Source: Sinisalibacter aestuarii
Lineage (GTDB): Bacteria > Pseudomonadota > Alphaproteobacteria > Rhodobacterales > Rhodobacteraceae
Reading direction: 5' to 3'
Assembly: GCF_027923545.1 (NCBI RefSeq)
Contig: NZ_BROH01000007.1
Span: 144,845-208,844, forward strand
DNA: 64,000 nucleotides
Part shown: positions 45,066 through 54,339 of the stretch, one piece after another
Layout: the number at the start of each line of letters is the position of its first letter
Numbering within the stretch: the first letter of the stretch is position 1
Made by a program: the position numbers and the translations under genes
The notes under the pieces: generated by a model
What the model saw: the letters and a program-made list of their open reading frames with translations, nothing else
Databases searched by the model: none
Told to the model about the DNA's origin: nothing

Positions 45066-45138
45066 GGTGGGCGCGCCGGATGGCCGGCGTTGTCTAGCTG
45101 CTCCCCTCCGTCCGAGCGACGCTGGCGGCGCGCCCACC
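45066..45138. repeat. 12-bp inverted repeat between capsid and adaptor genes
   Basis: GGTGGGCGCGCC (45066-45077) and GGCGCGCCCACC (45127-45138) are perfect complements around a 49-nt loop. In RNA this would make a stable stem between orfg5 and orfg6, without a poly-T tail. It could protect or process the capsid message. Confidence 0.6.
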
Positions 45139-45178
45139 TCACCCGCGATGCGAGGGGCCCGAATTTCGGAGAAGAACC

Positions 45179-45772
45179 ATGATGTTAACCGAGCAGACCC
45201 CGGTGCCGGGCACGGCGCTTCCGGTCGCGCAATTCAAGGACCACCTGCGGCTTGGCACCGGGTTTGCCGATGACGGGGTGCAGGACGAGGTGCTGGACGC
45301 CTATCTGCGCGCGGCACTGGCCAGTGTGGAGGCGCGCACCGGCAAGGCGCTGATCGCGCGCAGCTTCAGCTGGAGCGTGACCGCCTGGCGCGATCTTGCC
45401 CGGCAGGTGCTGCCCGTCGCGCCAGTGCGCGCGATCACCGGCCTCAGCATCCTCGACCGCCACGACCAGGAGGAGGCGATCGCGTCTACGCGCTACCGGC
45501 TGGAGACAGATCTGCACCGCCCGGCGCTGGTGGCGGCGGGGCTGAGCCTGCCGGTGATCCCGGTGGGCGGGCGCGCGGTGATCGGCTTCGAGGCCGGGTT
45601 TGGCCCGGACTGGCAGGCGGTGCCCGCCGATCTGGCGCAGGCCGTTTTGCTCCTTGCCGCGCAATTCTACGAGAACCGGGGGACCGGGGCGGGCGAGGCG
45701 CTGCCGCAGGCGGCGCAGGCGCTGATGGCGCGCTGGCGCAATGTGCGGCTGTTTGGCGGAGGTGCGGCGTGA
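45179..45772 (+). CDS. GTA orfg6, head-tail connector (adaptor) protein
   Basis: 197 residues. It has the connector-family layout: LPVAQFKDHLRLGTGFADDG, DAYLRAALASVEARTGKALI and QAVLLLAAQFYENRGTGAGE (HK97 gp6/phiE125 gp8-like). It binds the portal and starts the neck. GGAGAAG precedes the ATG. The stop overlaps orfg7 by 4 nt. Confidence 0.88.
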   Translation: MMLTEQTPVPGTALPVAQFKDHLRLGTGFADDGVQDEVLDAYLRAALASVEARTGKALIARSFSWSVTAWRDLARQVLPVAPVRAITGLSILDRHDQEEAIASTRYRLETDLHRPALVAAGLSLPVIPVGGRAVIGFEAGFGPDWQAVPADLAQAVLLLAAQFYENRGTGAGEALPQAAQALMARWRNVRLFGGGAA

Positions 45773-46107
45773 AAGGGCCGGTGTTGAACCGAAAGCTGGT
45801 GCTGGAAGCGCCGGTGCGGCTGCCGGACGGGGCCGGGGGCTTTGCCACCACCTGGGAGGTGCTGGGCACGCTCTGGGCCGAAATCAGGCCGGGGGCGGGG
45901 CGCGAGCGGGCGGTGGAACTCATGACCGTGGCGACGCTGCCCTTGCGCATCACGGTGCGGGCGGCGCCGGAGGGCGCGCCTTCGCGCCCCGTGCCGGAGC
46001 AGCGGTTTCGCGCCGGGCAACGGGTGTTTCGCATTCTCGCCGTCACCGAGGCGGATGCGGGCGCGCAGTACCTGAGCTGTTTCGCGCAAGAGGAGGTGAG
46101 CCAATGA
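45769..46107 (+). CDS. GTA orfg7, head closure protein
   Basis: 112 residues. A small beta-barrel head-closure protein (SPP1 gp16/HK97 gp9-like): VLEAPVRLPDGAGGFATTWE, TLWAEIRPGAGRERA and FRAGQRVFRILAVTEADAGA. It seals the neck below the adaptor. It overlaps both neighbours by 4 nt. Confidence 0.85.
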   Translation: MKGPVLNRKLVLEAPVRLPDGAGGFATTWEVLGTLWAEIRPGAGRERAVELMTVATLPLRITVRAAPEGAPSRPVPEQRFRAGQRVFRILAVTEADAGAQYLSCFAQEEVSQ

Positions 46108-46514
46108 GCTATGGCGTGGCGGTGGCGCTGCAACAGGCGGTGTATCAGGCGCTGGTGGCCGATCCGGTGCTGGGCGGGCTGGTGGCGGGGGCGATCTATG
46201 ACGCGGTGCCGCCGGGGATCGTCTCGGGCACCTATGTGAGCCTTGGCCCCGAGGACGTGCGCGAGGCGTCGGACAAGACCGGGCATGGCGCGCTGCACGA
46301 GATCACCGTGAGCGTGGTGACCGATGCGGCGGGGTTTTCGACCGCGAAGGAGGTGGCAACGGCGGTGTCGGATGCGCTGGTGGATGCCGAACTGCCGCTC
46401 GCGCGCGGCGCGCTGGTCTATCTCAACTTCTACCGCGCGCGGGCGCGCCGGGTTCAGGACGCCGATATGCGTCGTATCGACCTGAAGTTCCGCGCCCGGG
46501 TGCAGGACAGCTAA
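46104..46514 (+). CDS. GTA orfg8, DUF3168 tail terminator protein
   Basis: 136 residues from ATG 46104 (overlap ATGA with orfg7). AVALQQAVYQALVADPVLGG, YVSLGPEDVREASDKTGHG and VYLNFYRARARRVQDADMRR are DUF3168 features. In siphophages and RcGTA this protein caps the head-proximal end of the tail tube. Confidence 0.86.
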   Translation: MSYGVAVALQQAVYQALVADPVLGGLVAGAIYDAVPPGIVSGTYVSLGPEDVREASDKTGHGALHEITVSVVTDAAGFSTAKEVATAVSDALVDAELPLARGALVYLNFYRARARRVQDADMRRIDLKFRARVQDS

Positions 46515-46542
46515 CAACTTATTCTCAAACGGAGTTTTCACC

Positions 46543-46956
46543 ATGACCGCGCAGAACGGCAAGGATCTTCTCATCAAGCTCGACATGGATAATGCGGGCT
46601 CTTTCGAAACCATCGCGGGGCTCAGGGCCACGCGGATCAGCTTCAACGCCGAGACGGTGGATGTGACCAGCCTCGAAAGCCAGGGCGGCTGGCGTGAATT
46701 GCTCGGCGGCGCGGGGGTGAAATCGGCGGCGATCTCGGGCTCGGGCGTGTTTCGCGATGCGGCCACCGACGAGCGGGCGCGGCAGATCTTCTTCGACGGC
46801 GAGGTGCCGCGCTTTCAGGTGATCGTGCCCGATTTCGGGATCATCGAGGGGCCGTTCATGATCGCCTCGATCGACTATGCGGGCAGCTATAACGGCGAGG
46901 CGAGCTATGAGCTGTCGATGGCCTCGGCGGGCGCGCTCGACTTCACGGCGCTCTGA
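46543..46956 (+). CDS. GTA orfg9, major tail tube protein
   Basis: 137 residues, phage major tail protein (TP901-1 type): NGKDLLIKLDMDNAGSFETI, FNAETVDVTSLESQGGWREL, and ASYELSMASAGALDFTAL at the end. It polymerises into the short, flexible GTA tail tube. A GGAG lies about 10 nt before the start. Confidence 0.88.
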   Translation: MTAQNGKDLLIKLDMDNAGSFETIAGLRATRISFNAETVDVTSLESQGGWRELLGGAGVKSAAISGSGVFRDAATDERARQIFFDGEVPRFQVIVPDFGIIEGPFMIASIDYAGSYNGEASYELSMASAGALDFTAL

Positions 46957-46958
46957 GC

Positions 46959-47282
46959 ATGGCAAATCCCTGGGCGGGCGAGGTGGCGCTGGTGATCGAC
47001 GGCGAGCGGCGGGTGATGAAGCTTACCCTCGGCGCGCTGGCGGAGCTGGAGGAGAGCCTTGAGACGGGCTCGCTGGTGGCGCTGGTGGAGCGGTTCGAGG
47101 GCGGGGATTTCTCCACCCGCGACGTGCTGGCGCTGATCGTGGCGGGGCTGCGTGGTGGCGGCTGGCGGGGGAGTGCGGGCGATCTGCTGGCCGCCGAGAT
47201 CGCCGGCGGGCCGGTGGCGGCGGCGCAGGCGGCGGGGCAGTTGCTGGCGCGGGCTTTCGGCCCGGCGGAGGCCGAACAGTGA
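46959..47282 (+). CDS. GTA orfg10, tail assembly protein
   Basis: 107 residues. VALVIDGERRVMKLTLGALA and ALAELEESLETGSLVALVER match the gene transfer agent family placed between tube and tape measure. By position and size it is the tail assembly chaperone, equivalent to lambda gpG. It overlaps the next gene by 4 nt. Confidence 0.82.
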   Translation: MANPWAGEVALVIDGERRVMKLTLGALAELEESLETGSLVALVERFEGGDFSTRDVLALIVAGLRGGGWRGSAGDLLAAEIAGGPVAAAQAAGQLLARAFGPAEAEQ

Positions 47283-47479
47283 GGTTCGACTGGGCCGGGC
47301 TGATGCGGCTGGGGTTGCGCGGGCTGGGGCTGAAACCGGCGGAGTTCTGGGCGCTGACCCCGGCGGAGCTGCTGGTGCTGCTGGGCCGGGACGGGGCGGA
47401 ATCGCCGCTGGGCCGGGCGCGGCTGGAAGAGCTGGCGCGGGCATTTCCCGACCACGGGTCGGGGCAGGATACGGAGTAA
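47279..47479 (+). CDS. GTA orfg10.1, small tail assembly protein (rcc01693-like)
   Basis: 66 residues. RFDWAGLMRLGLRGLGLKPA and FWALTPAELLVLLGRDGAES are characteristic: the F-W-x-L-T-P-x-E motif is found in phage tail assembly chaperones of this family. By analogy with gpG/gpT the pair orfg10/orfg10.1 would chaperone the tape measure. I see no slippery sequence that would fuse them by frameshift. Confidence 0.82.
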   Translation: MRFDWAGLMRLGLRGLGLKPAEFWALTPAELLVLLGRDGAESPLGRARLEELARAFPDHGSGQDTE

Positions 47480-47485
47480 CGGGAC

Positions 47486-48148
47486 ATGGCTGATCTGGAG
47501 TTCCTCGACGGGTTCGACGACGAAATGGCCTCGCTCAAGGGCAGTTTGCAGGATGCGGGCGAGATGACGGCGGCCTTCAGCGCCGAGCTGAAGAAGATGG
47601 GCGCGACGGTCGATGAAATCTCGACCGATGTGAGCGTGCTCTCGGGCGGGTTTTCGCGCGGGCTGAAAGGCGCGGTGGATGGGCTGGTGGATGGCAGCCT
47701 GACGTTGAGCGACGCGCTCCAGTCGGTACGTCAGGCGATGATCGACACGGTCTACGACGCTTCGGTGAAGCCGGTGACCGACCATGCGGGCGGGCTTCTG
47801 GCCGAGGCGGTGGGCGGGCTGATGAACAGCCTCTTGCCCTATGCAAACGGCGCGGCCTTCAGCCAGGGGCGGGTGATGCCCTTTGCGCGGGGCGGGATCG
47901 TTTCGGGGCCGGTGACTTTTCCGATGCGCGGCGGCACCGGGCTGATGGGCGAGGCGGGGCCGGAGGCGATCATGCCGCTGGCGCGCGGGGCCAATGGCAA
48001 GCTTGGGGTGCAGGTGCAGGGCGGCGGCCGGCCGGTGAACGTGACGATGAATATCTCGACGCCGGATGCCGAAGGGTTCCGCCGCTCGAAGGGCCAGATC
48101 GCGGCCGAGGTGAGCCGGGCCATCGCGCGCGGCCAGCGTTACAACTGA
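47486..48148 (+). CDS. GTA orfg11, tape measure protein
   Basis: 220 residues, very short for a tape measure but usual for RcGTA, whose tail is short. The C-terminal part has VMPFARGGIVSGPVTFPMRG and MGEAGPEAIMPLARGANGKL, the conserved tail-tape C-terminus; the N-terminal half is helical (EMTAAFSAELKKMGATVDEI). It sets tail length and joins the baseplate. Confidence 0.85.
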   Translation: MADLEFLDGFDDEMASLKGSLQDAGEMTAAFSAELKKMGATVDEISTDVSVLSGGFSRGLKGAVDGLVDGSLTLSDALQSVRQAMIDTVYDASVKPVTDHAGGLLAEAVGGLMNSLLPYANGAAFSQGRVMPFARGGIVSGPVTFPMRGGTGLMGEAGPEAIMPLARGANGKLGVQVQGGGRPVNVTMNISTPDAEGFRRSKGQIAAEVSRAIARGQRYN

Positions 48149-48160
48149 GGAGGCGAGGCG

Positions 48161-48793
48161 ATGAATTTTCATGAAATCCGGTTTCCGCCGAGCCTGAGCT
48201 TCGGCTCGGTGGGCGGCCCCGAGCGGCGCACCGAGGTGGTGACGCTGGCCAATGGCTACGAGGAACGCAACACGCCCTGGGCGCATTCGCGCCGGCGCTA
48301 CGATGCGGGCGTGTCGATGCGTTCGCTCGACGATGTGGAGGTGCTGATCGCCTTTTTCGAGGCGCGGCAAGGCCAGCTTTTCGGCTTTCGCTGGAAGGAC
48401 TGGGCCGACTTCAAATCGGGCCTGCCGTCGAGGGCGGCGGCCTATCAGGACCAGCTTATCGCCTGGGGCGATGGCGAGACCACGGCGTTTCAACTGATCA
48501 AGACCTACAAATCGGGCGCGCACGGCTATGCCCGCCCGATCCGGAAGCCGGTGGCGGGCAGCGTGAAGCTCGGGCTTCAGGGCGATCCGCTGATCGAGAC
48601 GGTGCATTACACGGTGGACGAGACCACCGGCATCGTGACTTTTGCCGATGCGCCCGCCGCGGGAGCGGATATTACGGCGGGCTTCGAGTTCGACGTGCCG
48701 GTGCGCTTCGACACTGACCGGATCCAGACCTCGGTCGCCTCGTTTCAGGCGGGCGATGTGCCCTCGGTGCCGGTGGTGGAGCTGCGGATCTGA
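48161..48793 (+). CDS. GTA orfg12, DUF2460 distal tail protein
   Basis: 210 residues. FHEIRFPPSLSFGSVGGPER, GFRWKDWADFKSGLP and FEFDVPVRFDTDRIQTSVAS are DUF2460 signatures. It forms the distal tail ring that starts the baseplate. Its stop overlaps the first base of the orfg13 start. Confidence 0.9.
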   Translation: MNFHEIRFPPSLSFGSVGGPERRTEVVTLANGYEERNTPWAHSRRRYDAGVSMRSLDDVEVLIAFFEARQGQLFGFRWKDWADFKSGLPSRAAAYQDQLIAWGDGETTAFQLIKTYKSGAHGYARPIRKPVAGSVKLGLQGDPLIETVHYTVDETTGIVTFADAPAAGADITAGFEFDVPVRFDTDRIQTSVASFQAGDVPSVPVVELRI

Positions 48794-49680
48794 TGGCGCT
48801 GGCGGACGCATTCCAGGCGCATCTGGACACGGGCGTGACCACGCTGGCGCGCTGCTGGGCGCTGACCCGGCGCGACGGCACGGTTTACGGCTTCACCGAT
48901 CATGACCGCGACATCGCCTTTGGCGGGATCGCCTTCAAGGCCGATACCGGGCTGACGGCGCGGGCCTTGCAGCAGACCACCGGGCTGTCCATCGACAATT
49001 CCGAGGCGCTGGGGGCGCTGTCGGATGCGGCGGTGAGCGAGGCCGATATCCGCGCCGGGCGCTTCGACGGCGCGGCGGTGGAGGCGTGGCTCGTCAACTG
49101 GGCGGCGCCGGAGCAGCGGGTGATGCAGTTTCGCGGCACGCTGGGCGAGATCACCCGGGCGGGCGGTGCGTTTCAGGCCGAACTGGTGGGGCTGAGCGAG
49201 GCGCTGAACCGGCTTCAGGGCCGGGTCTACCAGACCCAATGCGCCGCCGTTCTGGGCGATGGGGCCTGCCGGGCTGATCTGGGCAATCCGGCGTTTTCCG
49301 GCAGCGGCGAGGTTCTGGCGCTTGAGGACCAGCGGGTGATGCGGCTGGGCGGGTTTGCGGGCTTTGCCGATGGCTGGTTTGCCCGCGGGCGGCTGGTGGT
49401 CGAGAGCGGCGCGGCGGCGGGGCTCGTGGGCGTGATCCGGCGCGATACGCTGAGCGGCGGGCTGCGCGGCATCGAGCTGTGGGAGAGCCTGCGGGCGGAG
49501 ATTGCGCCGGGCGATGCCGTGCGGCTGGAGGCCGGCTGCGACAAGACCGCCGCCACCTGCAAGGCGAAGTTTGGCAACCTTCTGAACTTCCGGGGCTTTC
49601 CGGATATTCCGGGCGAGGATCGGCAGGTTTCCCTGCCGGTGCGGCGTACCGGCGTGGCGAGCGAGCGGGGCGGCAAATGA
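48793..49680 (+). CDS. GTA orfg13, DUF2163 baseplate hub protein
   Basis: 295 residues. The N-terminal DUF2163 domain (RCWALTRRDGTVYGFTDHDR) and the C-terminal phage BR0599 domain (CKAKFGNLLNFRGFPDIPGE) are both present. Four cysteines (CAAVLGDGAC, CDKTAATCK) are placed as in lambda gpL-like hub proteins that bind an iron-sulphur cluster; cluster binding is inferred. It overlaps orfg14 by 4 nt. Confidence 0.9.
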   Translation: MALADAFQAHLDTGVTTLARCWALTRRDGTVYGFTDHDRDIAFGGIAFKADTGLTARALQQTTGLSIDNSEALGALSDAAVSEADIRAGRFDGAAVEAWLVNWAAPEQRVMQFRGTLGEITRAGGAFQAELVGLSEALNRLQGRVYQTQCAAVLGDGACRADLGNPAFSGSGEVLALEDQRVMRLGGFAGFADGWFARGRLVVESGAAAGLVGVIRRDTLSGGLRGIELWESLRAEIAPGDAVRLEAGCDKTAATCKAKFGNLLNFRGFPDIPGEDRQVSLPVRRTGVASERGGK

Positions 49681-50114
49681 GTGGCGATGCGATCGTGGCG
49701 GCGGCGCGCGGCTGGATCGGCACACCCTATGTGCATCAGGCCTCGTGCCGGGGGGCGGGGGCGGATTGCCTCGGGCTGATCCGGGGCGTGTGGCGCGAGG
49801 TGCTGGGCGGCGAGCCGGTGGCGGTGCCTGCCTATACGCCCGACTGGTCGGAGGCGGGGGGCGAGGAGCTTTTGCTGCGTGCGGCAGCGGCCTGGCTCGA
49901 TCCGGTGCCTCCCGGCGCAGAGCGGTCGGGCGACGTGATGGTTTTCCGGATGCGGCGCGGCGCGGTGGCCAAGCATCTGGGTATTCTCGCCGAAACCGGG
50001 GCGGCGCCCAGCTTTATCCATGCCTATTCCGGCCATGCGGTGCTGGAAAGCCCGCTGACGCCGCCCTGGGCGCGGCGGGTCGTGGCGTATTTCAGGTTTC
50101 CTTCAAAGGGGTAA
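49677..50114 (+). CDS. GTA orfg14, NlpC/P60 cell-wall peptidase
   Basis: 145 residues from ATG 49677. The catalytic Cys is in GAGADCLGLIRGVWREV, the His in VAKHLGILAETG, and the fold ends with VLESPLTPPWARRVVAYFRF. In RcGTA the product degrades peptidoglycan during DNA entry and sits on the baseplate. It ends 3 nt before orfg15. Confidence 0.9.
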   Translation: MSGDAIVAAARGWIGTPYVHQASCRGAGADCLGLIRGVWREVLGGEPVAVPAYTPDWSEAGGEELLLRAAAAWLDPVPPGAERSGDVMVFRMRRGAVAKHLGILAETGAAPSFIHAYSGHAVLESPLTPPWARRVVAYFRFPSKG

Positions 50115-50117
50115 GAC

Positions 50118-53100
50118 ATGGCGACGATTGTTCTCTCGGCGGTGGGCGCCTCGATCGGGGCTTCTGTCGGCGGCGGATTTCTCGGGCTTTCGTCGGTGGT
50201 GATCGGACGGGCGGCGGGTGCGATTGCCGGCTCGATGATCGACCAGGCGGTGATGGGCGGCGGCTCGGAAACGGTGGAGCAGGGCAAGGTGGACCGCTTC
50301 CGCCTCACCGGCGTGTCGGAGGGCGCGCCGATTGCCCGGGTCTATGGCCGGATGCGGATGGGCGGGCAGGTGATCTGGAGTTCCGGCGTGAAGGAGCATG
50401 CCACCGTCAGCGAGGAAAGCGACGGCGGCTCCGGCAAGGGGGTGCTGACCGGCGCCGCGCAGGGGACGAGCCGCACGACCACGGTGGAGTACCGCTACAC
50501 GATGAGCCTGGCCATCGCGCTCTGCGAGGGCGAGATCACCCGGGTGGGCCGGGTCTGGGCCGATGGCGACGAGATCGCGCCGGAGCGGCTCAACATGCGC
50601 GTCTACCCCGGCAGCGAAAGCCAGATGCCCGATCCGAAGATCGAGGCGGTGAAGGGGGCGGGCAATGTTCCGGCCTATCGCGGCGTGGCCTATGTGGTGA
50701 TCGAGGATCTCGACATCACCGCCTTCGGCAACCGGGTGCCGGTGCTGAATTTCGAGGTAATCCGCCCCGAGCAGCCCGACGAAGTGGCCGAGATCGCGCG
50801 GGGCACGAAGGCGGTGGCGATCATTCCGGGCACCGGCGAATACGCGCTGGCGACGCGCCGGATCCATGCCGGGACGAAGCCGGGCGAGAAACGCCCGCTG
50901 AACGAGAACACGCCGCTCGGCAAGACCGATTTCGCCGCCTCGCTGGAGATGCTCGACGAGGCTTTGCCCGGGCTGGAGGCGGCCTCGCTCGTGGTGTCGT
51001 GGTTCGGCGACGATCTGCGCTGCCACCGATGCGAGATCAGGCCGCTGGTGGAGCGCCATGAGGATGACGGGCACGAGATGCCGTGGCGCGTATCGGGGCT
51101 GGGGCGCGCGGGCGCGGGGCTGGTGCCGCGCGATGGCGGCAGGCCCGTCTATGGCGGCACCCCCACCGATCGCTCGGTGGTGCAGGCGATCCGGGCGCTG
51201 AAACAGACGGGCAAGGCGGTGACCTTCTACCCGTTCATCCTGATGACGCAGATGGCGGGCAACGGGCTGCTGAACCCCTGGACGGGCGACAGCGGCCAGC
51301 CGGTGCTGCCCTGGCGCGGGCGGATCACCACCTCGCGCGCGCCCGGTGTGGCGGGGTCGCCCGACCAGACCGGCGCGGCGGCGGCGGAGGTGGCGGCGTT
51401 TTTCGGCACCGCCACGCGGGGCGACTTCGCCGTTTCCGGTAATGATGTGAGCTACAGCGGGCCGGACGAATGGTCCTACCGGCGGTTCATCCTGCATTAC
51501 GCGCATCTGTGCCAGGCGGCGGGCGGGGTGGATGCCTTTCTGATCGGCTCCGAGCTGCGCGGGCTGACGCAGATCCGCAGCGCGCGCGATGTGTTCCCGG
51601 CGGTGGCGGCGCTGCGCGCGCTGGCGGGCGAGGTGCGCGCGGTGCTGGGGCCGGGGGTGAAGATCTCCTATGCCGCCGACTGGTCGGAATATTTCGGCTT
51701 TCACCCGGGCAATGGCGATCTGTTCTTCCACCTCGATCCGCTCTGGGCCGATGATGAGATCGACTTCATCGGTATCGACAATTACATGCCGCTCTCCGAC
51801 TGGCGTGACGGGGCGGATCACGCCGACGCGCATTGGGGCTCGATCTACGATCTCGACTATCTCAAGGCCAATATCCTCGGCGGCGAGGGCTATGACTGGT
51901 ATTATCACGCCCCCGAGGCCGAGGCGCTACAATTGCGCACGCCGATCACCGATGGCGCGCATGACGAACCCTGGGTCTGGCGCTACAAGGATCTGCCGGG
52001 CTGGTGGCGGAATGCCCATCACCAGCGGGTAGACGGCGCGCGCGCGGCGCAACCGACCGACTGGGTGCCCGGATCGAAGCCGATCTGGTTTACCGAGATC
52101 GGTTGCGCCGCGATCGACAAGGGCACCAACCAGCCCAACAAGTTCCTCGACCCGAAAAGCTCGGAATCGACCCTGCCGAAATACTCCGACGGCACGCGCG
52201 ACGACTTCATCCAGATGCGCTATCTGCGGGCGCTGAACGAGTTCTGGGCCGATCCGGCCAACAATCCGGTGGATGCCGAAAGCGGGGTGCGGATGCTCGA
52301 TATGAGCCGCGCCCATGTCTGGGCCTGGGACGCGCGGCCCTTCCCGTGGTTTCCGGCGCGGCGGGGCCTGTGGTCGGACGGTGACAATTACCGGCGCGGC
52401 CATTGGCTGAACGGGCGTGAGGCGAACCGCTCGCTCGCTTCGGTGGCGAGCGAGATCTGCACCCGTTCCGGTGTGGCGGCGCATGATGTGTCGCGCCTCT
52501 ACGGCGTGGTGCGCGGCTATGCGGTGAACGAGGTGACGGGCGGGCGCAACGCGCTGCAGCCGCTGATGCTGGCGCATGGCTTCGAAGCCGCCGAGCGCGA
52601 TGGCGTTCTGACGTTTTTCAGCCGCACCGGGCTGGCCGATGGCGGGCTCGATCAGGCGCGGCTGGCGCTGAACGAGGAACTGGAAGGCCATATGGAAGTC
52701 TCCCGTGCGCCGGAGGCCGAGACGGCGGGGCGGGTGCGGCTCAACTTCATCGAGGCGGATGCGGGCTACGAGACCCGGGCCGTCGAGGCGATCTTTCCCG
52801 ACGAGGCAACGCACGCGGTGTCTCAAAGCGAGCTGGCGATGGTGCTCACCGGGGCCGAGGGGCGCGCGATCACCGAGCGCTGGCTGGCCGAGGCGCGGGT
52901 GGCGCGCGACGGCGCGCGCTTCGCCCTGCCGCCCTCCGGCCTTGGCTGGCGCGCGGGCGATGTGGTGCGGCTCGATCTGCCCGGAGGGGCGGGCAATTTC
53001 CGCATTGACCATCTGGAGCAGGGGATGGGCGCGCTTGCCCGCGCGGTGCGGGTGGAGCCGGGCGTTTTTCGCCCCGCCGAGGCGCTGGAGCTGGCGGTGG

Positions 53101-54056
53101 AGATGCCGGATTACACCCCGCCCGTGCCGGTGCTGCCGCTGTTCCTCGATCTGCCGCTGCTGAGTGGCGAGGAGGTGCCCCATGCGCCGCATCTGGCGGT
53201 GACGGCGCTGCCCTGGCCGGGGCCGGTCGCGGTGTATCGCGGCCAGGGGGAGGCCGGCTACAAGCTGATCCATCTGGCCGGCGTGGCCGCCCGGATCGGA
53301 GTGAGCGAGACGGCGCTGCCCCGCGCGCGCGCCGGCGTGATCGACCGTGGCCCGGCGCTGCGGGTGCGGATGAGTTCGGGCGATCTGTCGTCCGCCGCGC
53401 TGTCGCGGGTGCTTTCCGGCGCCAATGCGGCGGCCATCGGCGATGGCAGCCCCGGCAACTGGGAGGTGTTTCAGTTCACCACCGCCGAGCTGGTGGACGA
53501 GGACCTGTGGGAGATCACCGGCCGGCTGCGCGGGCAAGCGGGGACAGATGCGCTGATGCCGGAAGTCTGGCCCGCCGGCTCCTACCTGGTGATGCTCGAT
53601 GGTGCGGTCGCGCAGATCCCGCACCCGGCTGGCCTGCGCGGGCTGGAACGCGATTTCCGCATCGGCCCCGCCGCGCGCAGCTATGACGACGAGACCTATA
53701 TACACGCGGCCCATGCCTTCGAGGGGGTGGGGCTGCGGCCGCTCGCGCCGGTGCACCTCACGGCGCGCTGGGCGGGCGGCGATCTGGCGGTGAGCTGGAT
53801 CCGCCGCACCCGGATCGACGGTGACGGTTGGCTTTCGGCAGAGGTGCCGCTGGGCGAGGAGGCCGAACGCTACACCCTGCGGGTGATGGTGGGGCAGAGT
53901 GTGCTGCGCGAGGCCGAGGTGACGGCCCCGGCCTGGACATACAGCGCCGCGATGCGCGCGGCTGATGGGGTGAGCGGACCCTTCGCCATCGAGGTGGCGC
54001 AGGTTTCGGCGCGGGTCGGCTCCGGCCCGTTCCGCCGGATCGCGGTGGCGGGGTGA
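50118..54056 (+). CDS. GTA orfg15, host-contact megatron protein
   Basis: 1312 residues. Order seen: a hydrophobic Gly-rich start (SVVIGRAAGAIAGSMIDQAV), an early VSEGAPIARVYGRMRMGGQV segment typical of tail fibre hub proteins, a GTA TIM-barrel-like domain around residues 400-740 (FYPFILMTQMAGNGLLNPW, KISYAADWSEYFGFHPGNGD, IDFIGIDNYMPLSDWRDGAD, KPIWFTEIGCAAIDKGTNQP), then a phage tail domain (YGVVRGYAVNEVTGGRNALQ) and beta-rich C-terminal receptor-contact parts. It caps the tail and meets the host surface. The glycoside-hydrolase-like barrel may bind or cut the capsule. Confidence 0.92.
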   Translation: MATIVLSAVGASIGASVGGGFLGLSSVVIGRAAGAIAGSMIDQAVMGGGSETVEQGKVDRFRLTGVSEGAPIARVYGRMRMGGQVIWSSGVKEHATVSEESDGGSGKGVLTGAAQGTSRTTTVEYRYTMSLAIALCEGEITRVGRVWADGDEIAPERLNMRVYPGSESQMPDPKIEAVKGAGNVPAYRGVAYVVIEDLDITAFGNRVPVLNFEVIRPEQPDEVAEIARGTKAVAIIPGTGEYALATRRIHAGTKPGEKRPLNENTPLGKTDFAASLEMLDEALPGLEAASLVVSWFGDDLRCHRCEIRPLVERHEDDGHEMPWRVSGLGRAGAGLVPRDGGRPVYGGTPTDRSVVQAIRALKQTGKAVTFYPFILMTQMAGNGLLNPWTGDSGQPVLPWRGRITTSRAPGVAGSPDQTGAAAAEVAAFFGTATRGDFAVSGNDVSYSGPDEWSYRRFILHYAHLCQAAGGVDAFLIGSELRGLTQIRSARDVFPAVAALRALAGEVRAVLGPGVKISYAADWSEYFGFHPGNGDLFFHLDPLWADDEIDFIGIDNYMPLSDWRDGADHADAHWGSIYDLDYLKANILGGEGYDWYYHAPEAEALQLRTPITDGAHDEPWVWRYKDLPGWWRNAHHQRVDGARAAQPTDWVPGSKPIWFTEIGCAAIDKGTNQPNKFLDPKSSESTLPKYSDGTRDDFIQMRYLRALNEFWADPANNPVDAESGVRMLDMSRAHVWAWDARPFPWFPARRGLWSDGDNYRRGHWLNGREANRSLASVASEICTRSGVAAHDVSRLYGVVRGYAVNEVTGGRNALQPLMLAHGFEAAERDGVLTFFSRTGLADGGLDQARLALNEELEGHMEVSRAPEAETAGRVRLNFIEADAGYETRAVEAIFPDEATHAVSQSELAMVLTGAEGRAITERWLAEARVARDGARFALPPSGLGWRAGDVVRLDLPGGAGNFRIDHLEQGMGALARAVRVEPGVFRPAEALELAVEMPDYTPPVPVLPLFLDLPLLSGEEVPHAPHLAVTALPWPGPVAVYRGQGEAGYKLIHLAGVAARIGVSETALPRARAGVIDRGPALRVRMSSGDLSSAALSRVLSGANAAAIGDGSPGNWEVFQFTTAELVDEDLWEITGRLRGQAGTDALMPEVWPAGSYLVMLDGAVAQIPHPAGLRGLERDFRIGPAARSYDDETYIHAAHAFEGVGLRPLAPVHLTARWAGGDLAVSWIRRTRIDGDGWLSAEVPLGEEAERYTLRVMVGQSVLREAEVTAPAWTYSAAMRAADGVSGPFAIEVAQVSARVGSGPFRRIAVAG

Positions 54057-54057
54057 G

Positions 54058-54339
54058 ATGCGCCCGGTTCTGCACGGCGATCTGACCATGGCGGGGCTGG
54101 CGCTGCTTGCCGCCCCGCCGGAGGCGCGGCCCATGCTCCTCGCCAGGATGCTGGAAGAGGCGGACCGGGCCGATAGCTACCGCAAGACGACCGGCCGCGC
54201 GCATCCGCATCTGGGCTGCGGCAGCCTGATGAGCGTGGCGATGTCGCGTCCGCGCATGGCCGAGCCCTATCTCGACGATCCGGATTATGCGGCGTGCCTG
54301 GGGCTGGTGCTGCAGGCGTTGGTGGCGCGGGCGCGGTGA
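54058..54339 (+). CDS. DUF7742-like small protein at the end of the GTA operon
   Basis: 93 residues. MRPVLHGDLTMAGLALLAAP and AHPHLGCGSLMSVAMSRPRM are typical of a small conserved gene placed directly after orfg15 in Rhodobacterales. The function is not known. It starts 1 nt after the orfg15 stop, so it belongs to the same transcript. Confidence 0.75.
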   Translation: MRPVLHGDLTMAGLALLAAPPEARPMLLARMLEEADRADSYRKTTGRAHPHLGCGSLMSVAMSRPRMAEPYLDDPDYAACLGLVLQALVARAR

